A DNA stretch of 64,000 nt, taken from assembly GCF_905120345.1 (NCBI RefSeq), contig NZ_CAJHOA010000003.1, positions 310,001-374,000 on the forward strand. Reading direction: 5' to 3'. A model generated the notes under the pieces. That model did not search any database. It saw only the letters and a program-made list of their open reading frames with translations, and had not been told where the DNA came from. The translations under genes and the position numbers were made by a program. The DNA is from Denitrificimonas caeni (GTDB lineage: Bacteria; Pseudomonadota; Gammaproteobacteria; Pseudomonadales; Pseudomonadaceae). Shown here one piece after another: positions 39,397-48,253 of this stretch (its first letter is position 1; each line of letters begins with the position of its first letter).

Positions 39397-41673
39397 TTAA
39401 AGCGTGCTGTATTTTTTACGCAGTCGTTGTCGCACCAGATCCGCCAAGGTGTTCACCACGAAGGTAAATAAGAACAACACCAAGGCTGCCAGAAATAAAA
39501 TGCGGTAATGGCTGCTGCCGAGTGCTGACTCGCCCATTTCTACAGCGATATTGGCCGCCAGAGTGCGCATGCCTTCAAAGATATTGGCATTCATAATTGG
39601 CGTATTACCGGTCGCCATCAAGACAATCATGGTCTCGCCTACGGCACGGCCCATACCAATCATCACCGCTGAAAAGATACCGGGGCTGGCGGTGGGTAAT
39701 ACCACTCGAACCAAGGTTTGCCAAGGCGTTGCCCCGAGTGCTAAAGAGCCATGGCTCAAAGATTTCGGCACACCAAATAAGGCATCTTCAGCAATTGAAT
39801 AAATCGTTGGGATCACCGCGAAACCCATGGCAAAGCCCACCACCATGGCGTTGCGTTGGTCAAAATCAATGCCTATATCATTACTCAGCCAATTGCGCAT
39901 ATCACCATCAAAAAACCATAGCTCTAGCGGCTGGCTTAAGCTGAAAGACAACCAACCCAGCAGCGCCACCAATGGAATCAAGATCACCACATGCCAACCC
40001 TCTGGGATGACATCACGCAGACGGTCCGGTAGCTGTGCCCAAGCAAAAGAAAACGCCATAATGCCCAGTGGGATGATCAGTAGCACCGCAAACACGCCGG
40101 GCAGGTGGGTTTCCATAAAGGGTGCTAAAAACAAACCGGCAAAGAATCCTAAAATAACCGTCGGCAAGGCTTCCATCAATTCAATCACGGGTTTGATTTT
40201 GCGGCGTACAGCAGGTGCCATAAAGTAGGCGGTGTACATCGCGCCACACACAGCCAGCGGCACCGATAGCAACATCGCGTAGAACGCCGCTTTTAGTGTG
40301 CCGAAAGCTAGCGGTGTCAGACTGAACTTTGGCTCAAATTCGGTAGATGCTGAAGAAGACTGCCAAGTGTATTGTGGTTCGCTATAGCCTTCGTACCAGA
40401 CCTTGCCCCACAGTGATTTCAATGAGGTTTCTGGATGCGGGTTGTCGATGGCATAACGATGGAAAACACCTTGCGTGTCCTGCATGAGTAACATGGATGC
40501 ACGCGGGGCTAAGGCGGCGAGTAAAGGTGCGCCGCTCAGTAGTGGTTGATCAATGGCTTTCTTTTCTGCGGTGGTATTGAAAATGCCCACGCGGCCCGTG
40601 CTATCAATCGCCACAAAACCTTTGCGGCGTTGCTCGGCTTCCAAGACTTTAATCGGCGCATCAGCTAATTTCAACGTGCGGATTTTAGTCAGCTGCTGCT
40701 GATTATGCTCATCACGCACCATAAAAAACTGAGTGATCTGCCCTTGTGAATCACCGACTAACAATGATTGCTGCGCCAGTTGAAAAACCATCTGCGTCAC
40801 CTGTTGTCCTGGAGCAACCAAGGGCAGGGTGTGCAGCAGCTGAATATTTTGCAGATCTCTGGCGTTATACACATCCAAGCGCCCGCTGTGATGCAGAGCA
40901 AAGATAAAGTGGTGATCGGGGGCAATCAGTAAACGCTGGTACAACGTGCTGCTGGGAAAATCGATAGGCTGCAGAGTTTCTTCTACTTCACCGCTGATAA
41001 AGTCAGTGCGCTGGCGCAACAACGCCATCACAATTTGTCCGTCACCGACCAAGCCAGCCAGTAACATGCCATCCGGGGATTGTTGTTGGGTAATCGCAGT
41101 CAGCGGTCGTTGTTGTGGATCCAGCTGCAAGGTCTTGCCGTTAAACAATTGGGTGACCTGCGGCTTAACCCCTAAACGTTGCCCTTCGCTATCAAAGGCG
41201 ACTTTAAAGGTGGTCGCCACGGCCAATGCTTGGCCATTACTCAGACCTAGCAACAAGGTGTCATCGCCGGGCGTTTTGACCTTTAGACTGGTAATGGTCG
41301 CGTCAGGCAGCGCCAGTTGTTGCTCGAATAAAGGCTCGCCGTTTTTCGCATTGATAAAGAGTAACTGACCGCTTTCAGTCAGCAACGCGGCAATTTCATT
41401 CTGCTCTTCAGTAAACATCGTGAGGATTGTGCTGGAGCGTGCTGGCTCAGACAGTGCAAAACTACTTTCTTGCTGGATACTGGCGCTTTTAAACAGCGGC
41501 ACCACTTCATAGAGCAGATAAAAGAAAATCAGCGTGATGGCGGCGATCACACTCAAACCTCCGAGCGCAATCGCACGTTGTGCAAATCTATCTTTCCAAG
41601 CACGGAATTTACGACGAGCGCGAATACGCGGGCTGTTTAACTCCTGCTCGAGTAGCGACGATATATCCTGCAT
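39397..41673 (-). CDS. pstC: PstC, phosphate ABC transporter permease (long form)
   Basis: A 758-residue permease. The N-terminal helix (IALGGLSVIAAITLIFFYLLYE) is followed by a large periplasmic beta-propeller-like region of about 400 residues, then the permease core with the EAA loop SLALGATPWQTLVRVVLP. This extended form is typical for Pseudomonas-type PstC, while the E. coli protein is about 319 residues. A Pho box lies 46-64 bases upstream, so pstCAB-phoU can be transcribed apart from pstS. Confidence 0.93.
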   Translation of the reverse strand: MQDISSLLEQELNSPRIRARRKFRAWKDRFAQRAIALGGLSVIAAITLIFFYLLYEVVPLFKSASIQQESSFALSEPARSSTILTMFTEEQNEIAALLTESGQLLFINAKNGEPLFEQQLALPDATITSLKVKTPGDDTLLLGLSNGQALAVATTFKVAFDSEGQRLGVKPQVTQLFNGKTLQLDPQQRPLTAITQQQSPDGMLLAGLVGDGQIVMALLRQRTDFISGEVEETLQPIDFPSSTLYQRLLIAPDHHFIFALHHSGRLDVYNARDLQNIQLLHTLPLVAPGQQVTQMVFQLAQQSLLVGDSQGQITQFFMVRDEHNQQQLTKIRTLKLADAPIKVLEAEQRRKGFVAIDSTGRVGIFNTTAEKKAIDQPLLSGAPLLAALAPRASMLLMQDTQGVFHRYAIDNPHPETSLKSLWGKVWYEGYSEPQYTWQSSSASTEFEPKFSLTPLAFGTLKAAFYAMLLSVPLAVCGAMYTAYFMAPAVRRKIKPVIELMEALPTVILGFFAGLFLAPFMETHLPGVFAVLLIIPLGIMAFSFAWAQLPDRLRDVIPEGWHVVILIPLVALLGWLSFSLSQPLELWFFDGDMRNWLSNDIGIDFDQRNAMVVGFAMGFAVIPTIYSIAEDALFGVPKSLSHGSLALGATPWQTLVRVVLPTASPGIFSAVMIGMGRAVGETMIVLMATGNTPIMNANIFEGMRTLAANIAVEMGESALGSSHYRILFLAALVLFLFTFVVNTLADLVRQRLRKKYSTL

Positions 41674-41719
41674 AGCCTGACCCTTGAACGAAACGTTGCA
41701 TGCACTTTAAGACGTTTGT

Positions 41720-41737
41720 GTGACAGTAAAATGACAA
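41720..41737 (-). promoter_or_regulatory. Pho box in front of pstC
   Basis: On the minus strand TTGTCAT-TTTA-CTGTCAC gives two 7-base repeats 11 bases apart, with a single departure from the second CTGTCAT. It lies between the pstS terminator and the pstC start, so pstCAB-phoU should have its own PhoB-activated promoter. Confidence 0.75.
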
Positions 41738-41741
41738 ATAG

Positions 41742-41766
41742 AAAAAGGGGCCTAAGCCCCTTTTTT
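41742..41766. terminator. Intrinsic terminator after pstS
   Basis: AAAAAGGGGC-CTAA-GCCCCTTTTTT forms a short, strong GC stem flanked by A and T runs. On the minus strand it ends the pstS transcript 20 bases after the stop codon, probably as a partial attenuator before pstCAB. Confidence 0.82.
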
Positions 41767-41785
41767 GTATCGACCTAAGATCTAT

Positions 41786-42760
41786 CTATAAATCGAGATC
41801 TTTATGCAGACGCGCAACCACAGCTGCTGGCAATGGCACGTAACCATCGCGGTTCACCACTTCTTGGCCTTGCTTAGATAACATCAACTTAACAAACTCA
41901 CGATCTAGCGGTGCTAAGGCTTGATTAGGGCGTTTATTGACATACACATAGAGGTAGCGTGACAGTGGGAAACTACCCGAAGCAGCCTGTTCCGGTGTGG
42001 CTTCGATAAAGGCTTCGCCCTCTTTAGTTGCCAAAGGCACTGCGCGTACAGATGAGGTGCGATAGCCAATGCCAGAATAGCCAATCGCGTTCAAAGACGA
42101 CGAGACTGACTGCACGACTGAGGCTGAACCTGGCTGCTCATTGACGTTGTTTTTAAAGTCGCCTTTGCATAAGGCGTTATCTTTAAAGTAGCCATAAGTC
42201 CCTGATACCGAGTTACGACCGTACAGCTGAATCGGACGCTCAGCCCATGCACCGGTTAGGCCTAAATCACCCCAGCGGGTAATATCCTTGCCAGTACTGC
42301 AACGACGCGTTGACGAGAAAATAGCATCCACTTGCGCAATCGTTAGCCCAGCAATCGGGTTGTCTTTATGCACGTAGACGGCCAAGGCATCAATTGCTAC
42401 AGGGACAGCCGTCGGGCGGTAGCCGTGGCGCTCTTCAAAGGCTTGAATTTCGCTGTCCTTCATCATCCGTGACATCGGACCCATATTCGCCGTGCCTTCG
42501 GCCAGGGCTGGCGGTGCAGTAGAAGAGCCTGCAGCTTGGATCTGAATATTCACATTGGGATAATTCTTTTTGTATTCTTGCGCCCACAACGTCATCAGGT
42601 TCGCTAACGTATCTGAGCCGATACTGGTTAAATTGCCTGAAATACCACTGGCACGTACATAGTCGGGCAGCTCTGCATCCACCGCAGCGCTGACAGATAA
42701 TGTTGCGAACGCTGTACAAAGACTGAGCGCCGTAGCAAGTGCTTTCATTTTCACGGTCAT
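41786..42760 (-). CDS. pstS: PstS, periplasmic phosphate-binding protein
   Basis: A 324-residue binding protein with a signal peptide ([25 protein letters not shown]) cleaved before [10 protein letters not shown]. The phosphate-binding loops are visible: [15 protein letters not shown] and [13 protein letters not shown] use ATG 42760, since GGAG lies 6 bases before it. An open frame extends to 42874 but would bury the signal peptide. Its Pho box is at 42854-42871. A terminator directly behind the gene gives PstS higher output than the membrane parts. Confidence 0.95.
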   Translation of the reverse strand: MTVKMKALATALSLCTAFATLSVSAAVDAELPDYVRASGISGNLTSIGSDTLANLMTLWAQEYKKNYPNVNIQIQAAGSSTAPPALAEGTANMGPMSRMMKDSEIQAFEERHGYRPTAVPVAIDALAVYVHKDNPIAGLTIAQVDAIFSSTRRCSTGKDITRWGDLGLTGAWAERPIQLYGRNSVSGTYGYFKDNALCKGDFKNNVNEQPGSASVVQSVSSSLNAIGYSGIGYRTSSVRAVPLATKEGEAFIEATPEQAASGSFPLSRYLYVYVNKRPNQALAPLDREFVKLMLSKQGQEVVNRDGYVPLPAAVVARLHKDLDL

Positions 42761-42853
42761 AGATAACTCCGATTGATTCACCAAGCTGAACTGGCACATC
42801 TGTACCAGCACGGAAGCCTGCGCCATCCGATGACTGCATACTAAGGGGCTTAA

Positions 42854-42871
42854 ATGACAGTTTAATGAAAC
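42854..42871 (-). promoter_or_regulatory. Pho box in front of pstS
   Basis: On the minus strand GTTTCAT-TAAA-CTGTCAT forms two 7-base repeats 11 bases apart, one strong and one weaker. It lies 94 bases upstream of the pstS ATG. Confidence 0.7.
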
Positions 42872-42960
42872 CACGTTGCTACGTGTCAGGTCAGTCGGCT
42901 AAAGGGCTGAAAGAATTAAATCAGTCGCTAGATTACACCGTGCTTTCTTGAATAATTTTC

Positions 42961-43001
42961 TTGCGAGAGCAGGATTTGAACCTAGACTCTTCGAGTTATG
43001 A
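42961..43001 (-). repeat. Decayed copy of the tRNA-fMet 3' end (old attachment-site scar)
   Basis: About 41 bases match the 3' end of the initiator tRNA gene at 50844-50884 with about five to six differences. TTGCG, GAGCAGGATTTGAACCTA and GTTATGA are kept. It has the same orientation as the intact gene and as the perfect copy at 48209-48253. It probably marks the outer end of an older integration. It is not a working tRNA. Confidence 0.75.
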
Positions 43002-43216
43002 TTGGCTAAGGATGTTCTTGAGTCGCTCTTTTAGATGGTTTTAAGAGCATGCTTTAGAGTCATTTTGGGCTGGATGTGGCCGCTATCAGAATCAGTACAC
43101 CTCTTAGATATTTTTGCTAATATCAACTCATTTAGGCTTGTATACATAATTGTTTATATATCATTCTATATGCTGAGGTCATCACTTGTGCTCGTGATTC
43201 TATTGGGAAAAAACAT

Positions 43217-44734
43217 ATGAACTCAAACGACAAGCATGTATTACGTCTATTGGTTGACGATTATTTACGTATGTATGCCACCCGTAATGGTGACCCCATA
43301 GACTATTTCAGCGAAGATTTTTCGGGCTTTACCTGTGATGGTGATTTTCTAGTCAAAAATTGTGAGAACTGGCTTACTGTTCCACACCCTGGTTTTACTC
43401 AGGTCAACGAGCCTCTGCGTATTGAGCGCAAAGAATTGCTCATTCAATCTCTAACAGAGGCTATCGCTGTAACAACGGGTTTGCTCACTGTTCATCTGCC
43501 GATCGGAGAACAAGCCCCACTCGTCAAAACTGTTCGTTTAGTGTTGATATTTCGCAAGGAATCGAGCGGCTGGAAAATTTCTCACAGCAGCCATTCGATC
43601 CCATATGACAACATTAAAGATAGCGACGTTCTAGCGCTGTGGGAGCTCGAGCAGCGTAATCAGATGTTAGAAAAACAGATTGTCGAACAAACCAAACAGC
43701 TCGCTGAGATCAATAACCAACTCCAGGTTACTAATGAGAAACTTGCACAAACGATTGTAGAAAACCAGCACGCGCAAGATGACTTGCGCAAAAGCGAAGC
43801 TCATTTCCGCATGATGACTGAGAATGCTGTTGATGTTGTCTGGAAGCTGGATGCTGAATATCGCTTCACTTATATCAGTCCCGCTGATGAAAAACGCCGC
43901 GGCTACAGCGCTGCTGAAGTGTTAGGTCACCACGTCTTTGAAATGTTTGATAGCGAGGGAATTGCATCAATCAAAAGGGCCGCCCAACAAAGGCTGGCGG
44001 CTGAAGCACGGGGGATACCACTAACTGACGTCACATTCGAAGCGAGACATAGATGTAAAGATGGCCGCTGGATATGGGGGGAAATATGCTACAACCCCGA
44101 GCTTGATTCTGAGGGTAACGTGATTGGCTTCTATGGTATCTCTAGAGTCATAACTGAGCGCAAGCAGATCCAAGACCAAGTGCGTCAATTGGCTTTTTAC
44201 GACCCGCTAACTAAGTTGGCGAATCGCAATTTGCTTAATGATCGTTTGAGCCACGCCATGGCTGCCAGTAAGCGCAACGCATGCTATGGCGCACTGATTT
44301 TTCTTGATCTGGATAATTTTAAACCGATTAACGACTCTCATGGCCATATTGCTGGTGATGTCTTGCTGATTGAAGTGGCGCAACGCTTGAAACAATGTGT
44401 GCGTGAAGTTGACACGGTTGCCCGTTTTGGAGGGGATGAATTTATTGTTGTACTCAGTGAGTTAAGTACAAACGAAGCGCTCTCGTATCAACAAGCACAG
44501 GGTGTTGCAGAGAAAATCCGCATTTCTCTGGCAGATCTTTATCAGTTGACGGTTAATTATGATGGCAAGGTCAGTACCGCTATCGAACACTCATGCACGG
44601 CGAGTATCGGCGTCGTATTGTTCTTGGGGCAAGAGGTCGGCATTGAAGATTTATTCAAACACGCTGATACGGCGATGTATCAGGCCAAAGACAGTGGACG
44701 TAATGCCATACAGTTTTACAAACCTGCAGAGTAA
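43217..44734 (+). CDS. PAS-GGDEF diguanylate cyclase with N-terminal SnoaL/NTF2-like domain
   Basis: A soluble 505-residue protein. Residues 1-130 look like an NTF2/SnoaL-like fold (RLLVDDYLRMYATRNGDPIDYF, then the strand-rich LLTVHLPIGEQ and VRLVLIFRKESSGWKISHSSHS). A coiled coil follows (about 145-190), then a PAS domain with PAC motif (about 195-315), and a GGDEF domain with the active motif GGDEF at 405-409. The I-site R-E-V-D lies five residues ahead, so it should be an active, product-inhibited c-di-GMP synthase. It is the first gene inside the old tRNA-fMet island edge. An SnoaL-like sensory part in front of PAS-GGDEF is an uncommon combination. Confidence 0.85.
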   Translation: MNSNDKHVLRLLVDDYLRMYATRNGDPIDYFSEDFSGFTCDGDFLVKNCENWLTVPHPGFTQVNEPLRIERKELLIQSLTEAIAVTTGLLTVHLPIGEQAPLVKTVRLVLIFRKESSGWKISHSSHSIPYDNIKDSDVLALWELEQRNQMLEKQIVEQTKQLAEINNQLQVTNEKLAQTIVENQHAQDDLRKSEAHFRMMTENAVDVVWKLDAEYRFTYISPADEKRRGYSAAEVLGHHVFEMFDSEGIASIKRAAQQRLAAEARGIPLTDVTFEARHRCKDGRWIWGEICYNPELDSEGNVIGFYGISRVITERKQIQDQVRQLAFYDPLTKLANRNLLNDRLSHAMAASKRNACYGALIFLDLDNFKPINDSHGHIAGDVLLIEVAQRLKQCVREVDTVARFGGDEFIVVLSELSTNEALSYQQAQGVAEKIRISLADLYQLTVNYDGKVSTAIEHSCTASIGVVLFLGQEVGIEDLFKHADTAMYQAKDSGRNAIQFYKPAE

Positions 44735-44863
44735 GGACCCTGTGATGACTACGAGCGAGTTGCAACATGAATAACACAAAGTCAGTGCTCCTGAAATACT
44801 AGGCACAGTGTCAGTTAATGAGGCCAATGGTCTAGCTAAAGGTTTACTAAATAACTTTAAGTT

Positions 44864-44889
44864 CTTAGACTATACTAACTAAGTCTAAG
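44864..44889. promoter_or_regulatory. Inverted repeat upstream of tsdB, candidate operator
   Basis: CTTAGAC (44864-44870) and GTCTAAG (44883-44889) are perfect inverted halves separated by 12 bases. A TATACT -10-like element (44871-44876) sits between them, 146 bases before tsdB. A regulator bound here would cover a promoter. The regulator is not identified. Confidence 0.45.
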
Positions 44890-45021
44890 GCGTTGAGCTG
44901 CTATTAATAAAAACTAAAAAGCTTATCGAGTCAAAGCAAGCGTCGTATGTCAATGGATCGTTCACAAACCTTATTACACACTGCATCGCAATTCATTTTG
45001 TAACTTGCGAGGAGATACCCT

Positions 45022-45657
45022 ATGCGTGCATTTAAACACCTGATTTATGGTGGCTTATTAGCTGCTGCTATCAGTCCAGCAATGGCTGATGACGGTGAGA
45101 AAATCTATAAACAAGGCGGCTCTCAACCGGGCGCTTTAGCGTGTGTCACCTGTCACATGCCCGATGGTAAAGGTATGGATGCCGGTGGCTTCCCTAAAAT
45201 TGCTGGTGATTCGGCAGTGTATTTATCCAAGCAAATCCATGACTTTAAAAAAGGCTTGCGTGAAAACGCGATCATGCTGCCTATTGCCAGCGCATTAACT
45301 GAAGAAGAAATTAAAGCCGTCACTCAATACATGTCGAGTCTTGATAAGGTGCAAGTACCTGAAATCACTCGCGCAAAAACACCTGAGGGTTTAGGTGAGC
45401 AGTTGGCTATTCGTGGTGACTGGAGCCGTTCTATTCCTGAGTGTGTTGCGTGTCATGGGCCGGGTGGTGTCGGTGTTGGTGATACGTTCCCACCGCTGGC
45501 CGGGCAGGGCGCAAAGTACTTGGCAGCTCAGCTGCATGCATGGCAGCAAGGAACTCGTAAAAACGATCAAAACGATTTAATGGGCCATATTGCGCGCTCA
45601 CTCACCGAAGAAGAAATCATTGCCGTGGCTGATTACTTTGCTGGTCTTGGTAAATAA
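45022..45657 (+). CDS. tsdB: TsdB-like diheme cytochrome c4
   Basis: A 211-residue periplasmic cytochrome with a signal peptide ending S-P-A-M-A-D. It has two heme c sites, C41-V-T-C-H45 and C141-V-A-C-H145, in two similar halves as in cytochrome c4. In Pseudomonas stutzeri TsdB accepts electrons from TsdA and hands them to the respiratory chain, and its gene lies directly in front of tsdA, as here. The spacing to tsdA is 10 bases with AAGGAG in between. A general c4 role cannot be excluded without the neighbour, but the pairing makes TsdB the better name. Confidence 0.85.
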   Translation: MRAFKHLIYGGLLAAAISPAMADDGEKIYKQGGSQPGALACVTCHMPDGKGMDAGGFPKIAGDSAVYLSKQIHDFKKGLRENAIMLPIASALTEEEIKAVTQYMSSLDKVQVPEITRAKTPEGLGEQLAIRGDWSRSIPECVACHGPGGVGVGDTFPPLAGQGAKYLAAQLHAWQQGTRKNDQNDLMGHIARSLTEEEIIAVADYFAGLGK

Positions 45658-45667
45658 GGAGCAAACC

Positions 45668-46588
45668 ATGAAAAAATTATTAGTCAGTATTTTTGCTCTA
45701 ACCGCTATCAGCACTGCTATTGCGGCACCTATTGCAATGGAAGATCAGTCGCAATTAAAGCCTGCTCCGTCCAAAGCAGAGAGCGAGCAATATCACCTGC
45801 CTCCATTAGAAGCGGACTTGCCGGATAATGCTTTTGGTGTAATGGTGCGTAAAGGTCATGCCATCTTTGTTGACACTAAGCGTCAAGTGCCAGAGTTGGT
45901 GGGTAACGGGTTGAACTGTGTGAACTGTCACCTCGATCAAGGCCGTCTAGCAAATTCTGCACCGATGTGGGGCGCGTATACGATGTACCCTGCGTATCGT
46001 AAGAAAAATGACAAAGTAAATACTTATGCAGAGCGCATTCAAGGTTGCTTCCAATTCAGTATGGATGGCACACCGCCTGCCGCAGACAGTGAGACAATGA
46101 CTGCACTGACAACATTCTCCTACTGGTTAGCGACCGGTGCCCCTTCAGGGGTGAAAACACCAGGAAGTGGCTATCCTGACGTTGCACAACCAGAAGGCGG
46201 TTATGACATTGCCAACGGTAAGAACATTTATGCTGAGCAATGTGCTGTTTGTCACAGCGCTGATGGTTTAGGCCAAAAAGTAGGGGAAAACTACGTATTC
46301 CCACCGCTATGGGGTAAAAGCTCATTTAACTGGGGTGCCGGAATGCACCGCATTAACACGGCAGCATCTTTCATCAAAGCGAATATGCCTTTAGGTAAAG
46401 GTGGCACCTTGAGCGATAAAGAGGCATGGGATGTTGCGGCATTTATGAACAGCCATGAACGCCCACAAGACCCACGTTTAGTGGAGGGTGACATTGAAAA
46501 GACTCGAGTTAAGTTCCACGCGAACGATGGTGTAAACCTCTATGGCGAAACAGTCAATGGCGTGTTAATCGGTCAGGGTGTTAAGTGA
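45668..46588 (+). CDS. tsdA: TsdA thiosulfate dehydrogenase (tetrathionate-forming)
   Basis: A 306-residue periplasmic diheme enzyme that joins two thiosulfates to tetrathionate, and can work in reverse in some bacteria. The signal peptide is MKKLLVSIFALTAISTAIAA. Heme 1 binds C84-V-N-C-H88. The hallmark is cysteine C127 in ERIQGCFQFSMDG, the expected distal ligand (His/Cys ligation) of the catalytic heme. Heme 2 binds C192-A-V-C-H196, with M240 in ANMPLG a likely distal ligand. I chose ATG 45668 (AAGGAG just before). A longer open frame from 45590 overlaps tsdB and has no signal peptide. A strong terminator follows. Confidence 0.92.
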   Translation: MKKLLVSIFALTAISTAIAAPIAMEDQSQLKPAPSKAESEQYHLPPLEADLPDNAFGVMVRKGHAIFVDTKRQVPELVGNGLNCVNCHLDQGRLANSAPMWGAYTMYPAYRKKNDKVNTYAERIQGCFQFSMDGTPPAADSETMTALTTFSYWLATGAPSGVKTPGSGYPDVAQPEGGYDIANGKNIYAEQCAVCHSADGLGQKVGENYVFPPLWGKSSFNWGAGMHRINTAASFIKANMPLGKGGTLSDKEAWDVAAFMNSHERPQDPRLVEGDIEKTRVKFHANDGVNLYGETVNGVLIGQGVK

Positions 46589-46628
46589 CTGTCTTAATCA
46601 GCTAAGAGACAAAACTGCTGCATAAACA

Positions 46629-46671
46629 CCCCAAGAGCTTGGCTAATCAGCCGGCCTCTTGGGGTTTTTTT
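46629..46671 (+). terminator. Intrinsic terminator after tsdBA
   Basis: CCCCAAGAG (46629-46637) pairs with CTCTTGGGG (46656-46664), followed by seven T. It lies 40 bases after the tsdA stop codon. Confidence 0.88.
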
Positions 46672-46727
46672 ATGTCTAAATAATACGCGAGTACTTTAAA
46701 CGTCACTGCTTGCGATTAAACGACTCT

Positions 46728-47108
46728 TTAATTCCGGATTTTCAATTCGTCAGAGTTGACACTGTTAACACCTGGAATTGCTTTAGCTTTACTAATTGCC
46801 ATCTCGCGTTGTGCTTCTGTAGAAACCTCACCTGATAATGAAACGTCCCCGTTCTCAGTTTTCACGACAATGGCTGTATCACGAAAGTCTTTTTTATTCG
46901 AGAAGCTTGAATTCACTTCGTTCGTAATCGTGCTGTCTCTAGACATATCATGATCTTTACCACTGTCTGGGTCTTGTTCCGCACCAAAAGGGCTAGGGCT
47001 ATCTTGACGTGAGGTGCCTACGTCATTGGCAATTGCGAGTGTTAATGACATGCTCAAGACCGCTGTCAGCACAAAAAGACCAGCATTTTTAGAGTTTATT
47101 ATTTTCAT
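46728..47108 (-). CDS. BON-domain periplasmic protein (OsmY-like)
   Basis: A 126-residue exported protein with signal peptide MKIINSKNAGLFVLTAVLSMSLTLAIA. An acidic, Ser/Asp-rich linker (about 30-60) leads to a single BON domain, with TITNEVNSSFSNKKDFRDTAIVVKTENGDVSLSGEV-type features and the glycine region SGEVSTEAQREMAISKAKAIPGV. BON proteins bind membranes and help with osmotic or envelope stress. A decayed second copy of its 3' part lies at 47949-48031. Confidence 0.82.
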   Translation of the reverse strand: MKIINSKNAGLFVLTAVLSMSLTLAIANDVGTSRQDSPSPFGAEQDPDSGKDHDMSRDSTITNEVNSSFSNKKDFRDTAIVVKTENGDVSLSGEVSTEAQREMAISKAKAIPGVNSVNSDELKIRN

Positions 47109-47315
47109 CTTCTTATCCTCTGAACATATTAAAGCTACAATAATAGCTTCTGTCTTTGTTTGCTTTAGAGAAAAAAATATAATTTTGGTTCAAACTAGCC
47201 GATGAACGGTTATTAGTAATACTCCACATGTAATATGCTTAGTTTTAAAAGTTGACAAAAATATCTATTTAAGTTTAGTGTAAGCTACGTTGTTCTAAAA
47301 AAGAGGATACAAATA

Positions 47316-47636
47316 ATGGCTAAGCAAACTACAAATATAAGTAAAAAAGATAATCAGTTGTCGACAGATTTTAAAGCTCTCGTTGCTGATACTGAGCAAT
47401 TATTAAAACACTCCGCTGAACTGACTGGTGACAAAGCTGAAGAGCTACGCGGACAGATAAGTTCTAGCTTGCAACGTGCACGTGACGCGCTCATTTCAAC
47501 AGAGCAGGCTGTGCTTGAACGCAGTAAAGAGACGCTTCATGACGGCGAAGAATACGTTCGTAAGCACCCCTTAAAAGCCTTAGCTATCGGTACTGGAATT
47601 GGTTTTCTATTAGGTTTACTGGTGTGCAAGCGTTAA
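47316..47636 (+). CDS. DUF883 (ElaB/YqjD-like) membrane-anchored protein
   Basis: A 106-residue protein with a long amphipathic helical part (LSTDFKALVADTEQLLKHSAE; then LRGQISSSLQRARDAL) and one C-terminal anchor, HPLKALAIGTGIGFLLGLLVCKR. This matches the ElaB/YqjD/DUF883 family. E. coli members are tail-anchored inner-membrane proteins that bind ribosomes in stationary phase. GAGGA lies 8 bases before the ATG. It is divergent from the BON gene across 207 AT-rich bases. Confidence 0.85.
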   Translation: MAKQTTNISKKDNQLSTDFKALVADTEQLLKHSAELTGDKAEELRGQISSSLQRARDALISTEQAVLERSKETLHDGEEYVRKHPLKALAIGTGIGFLLGLLVCKR

Positions 47637-47948
47637 TGGTCATTAGTGAATAAATACGTTATTGAAACACCTTATGGGCGTAGTTATGAGTGTGGGTAGA
47701 GTTGAGAGATAAAATAACTGTTATACGGATTGGATACAGAATTTATTAAAAGTTTTCTGTATAGGTTGTGATATCTATTATTTATATTTAAATATTATAA
47801 GGCGGCTTGATGAAAACCTAGATTGGTATTCATCAAGCCGTTTATTGAATGTTAAAGTATTTATAAGTCATCTTGCTTTTTAATACGTTAATAAATCCAG
47901 TTGCAAAAACATTGATAGATAATTTATAAACTATTAGTCTTGATATTT

Positions 47949-48031
47949 TTAACACCTTCACTGCTTCAGATTTATGAGTCGTTATAGTGCGTTGTACTCA
48001 TGTAGAAACCATCACCTGATAGCCGGCATCT
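47949..48031 (-). pseudogene. Decayed 3' fragment of a second BON-domain gene
   Basis: These bases align with 46765-46848 inside the intact BON gene, keeping AACACCT, GCGTTGT, GTAGAAACC and TCACCTGATA, with one small deletion, one insertion and scattered changes. Read on the minus strand, VST-stop-VQR parallels VSTEAQR of the intact protein. The rest of the copy is unrecognisable. It points to an old duplication or a second acquired BON gene. Confidence 0.65.
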
Positions 48032-48167
48032 CGCATTCTTCTTGTCATAGGTATAAGAGTTTTTGTCGGTAGAGTGAACAAGGCGTTCAACATGATGCCT
48101 TTTGAAAAAGGTACGTGCAGGGCTCGGAGCTGCTTTATTGCTGCTGGGAGCAAAAAGCTATAGGCAT

Positions 48168-48202
48168 AAAAAAACCCCTAACTTATTTAAAGTTAGGGGT
48201 TT
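48168..48202 (-). terminator. Terminator belonging to the tRNA 3'-end copy
   Basis: AAACCCCTAAC (48172-48182) and GTTAGGGGTTT (48192-48202) form a perfect 11-bp stem, with a T-run on the minus strand. It is the sister of the terminator behind the intact tRNA at 50798-50835, so the repeated unit is tRNA 3' end plus terminator. It may be the original host terminator. Confidence 0.8.
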
Positions 48203-48208
48203 AGTATC

Positions 48209-48253
<45 letters not shown>

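Noticed and set aside
42961-43001. tRNA gene at the decayed repeat
   Set aside because: Only the 3' half is present, with changes in the T and anticodon arms. It cannot fold as a tRNA.
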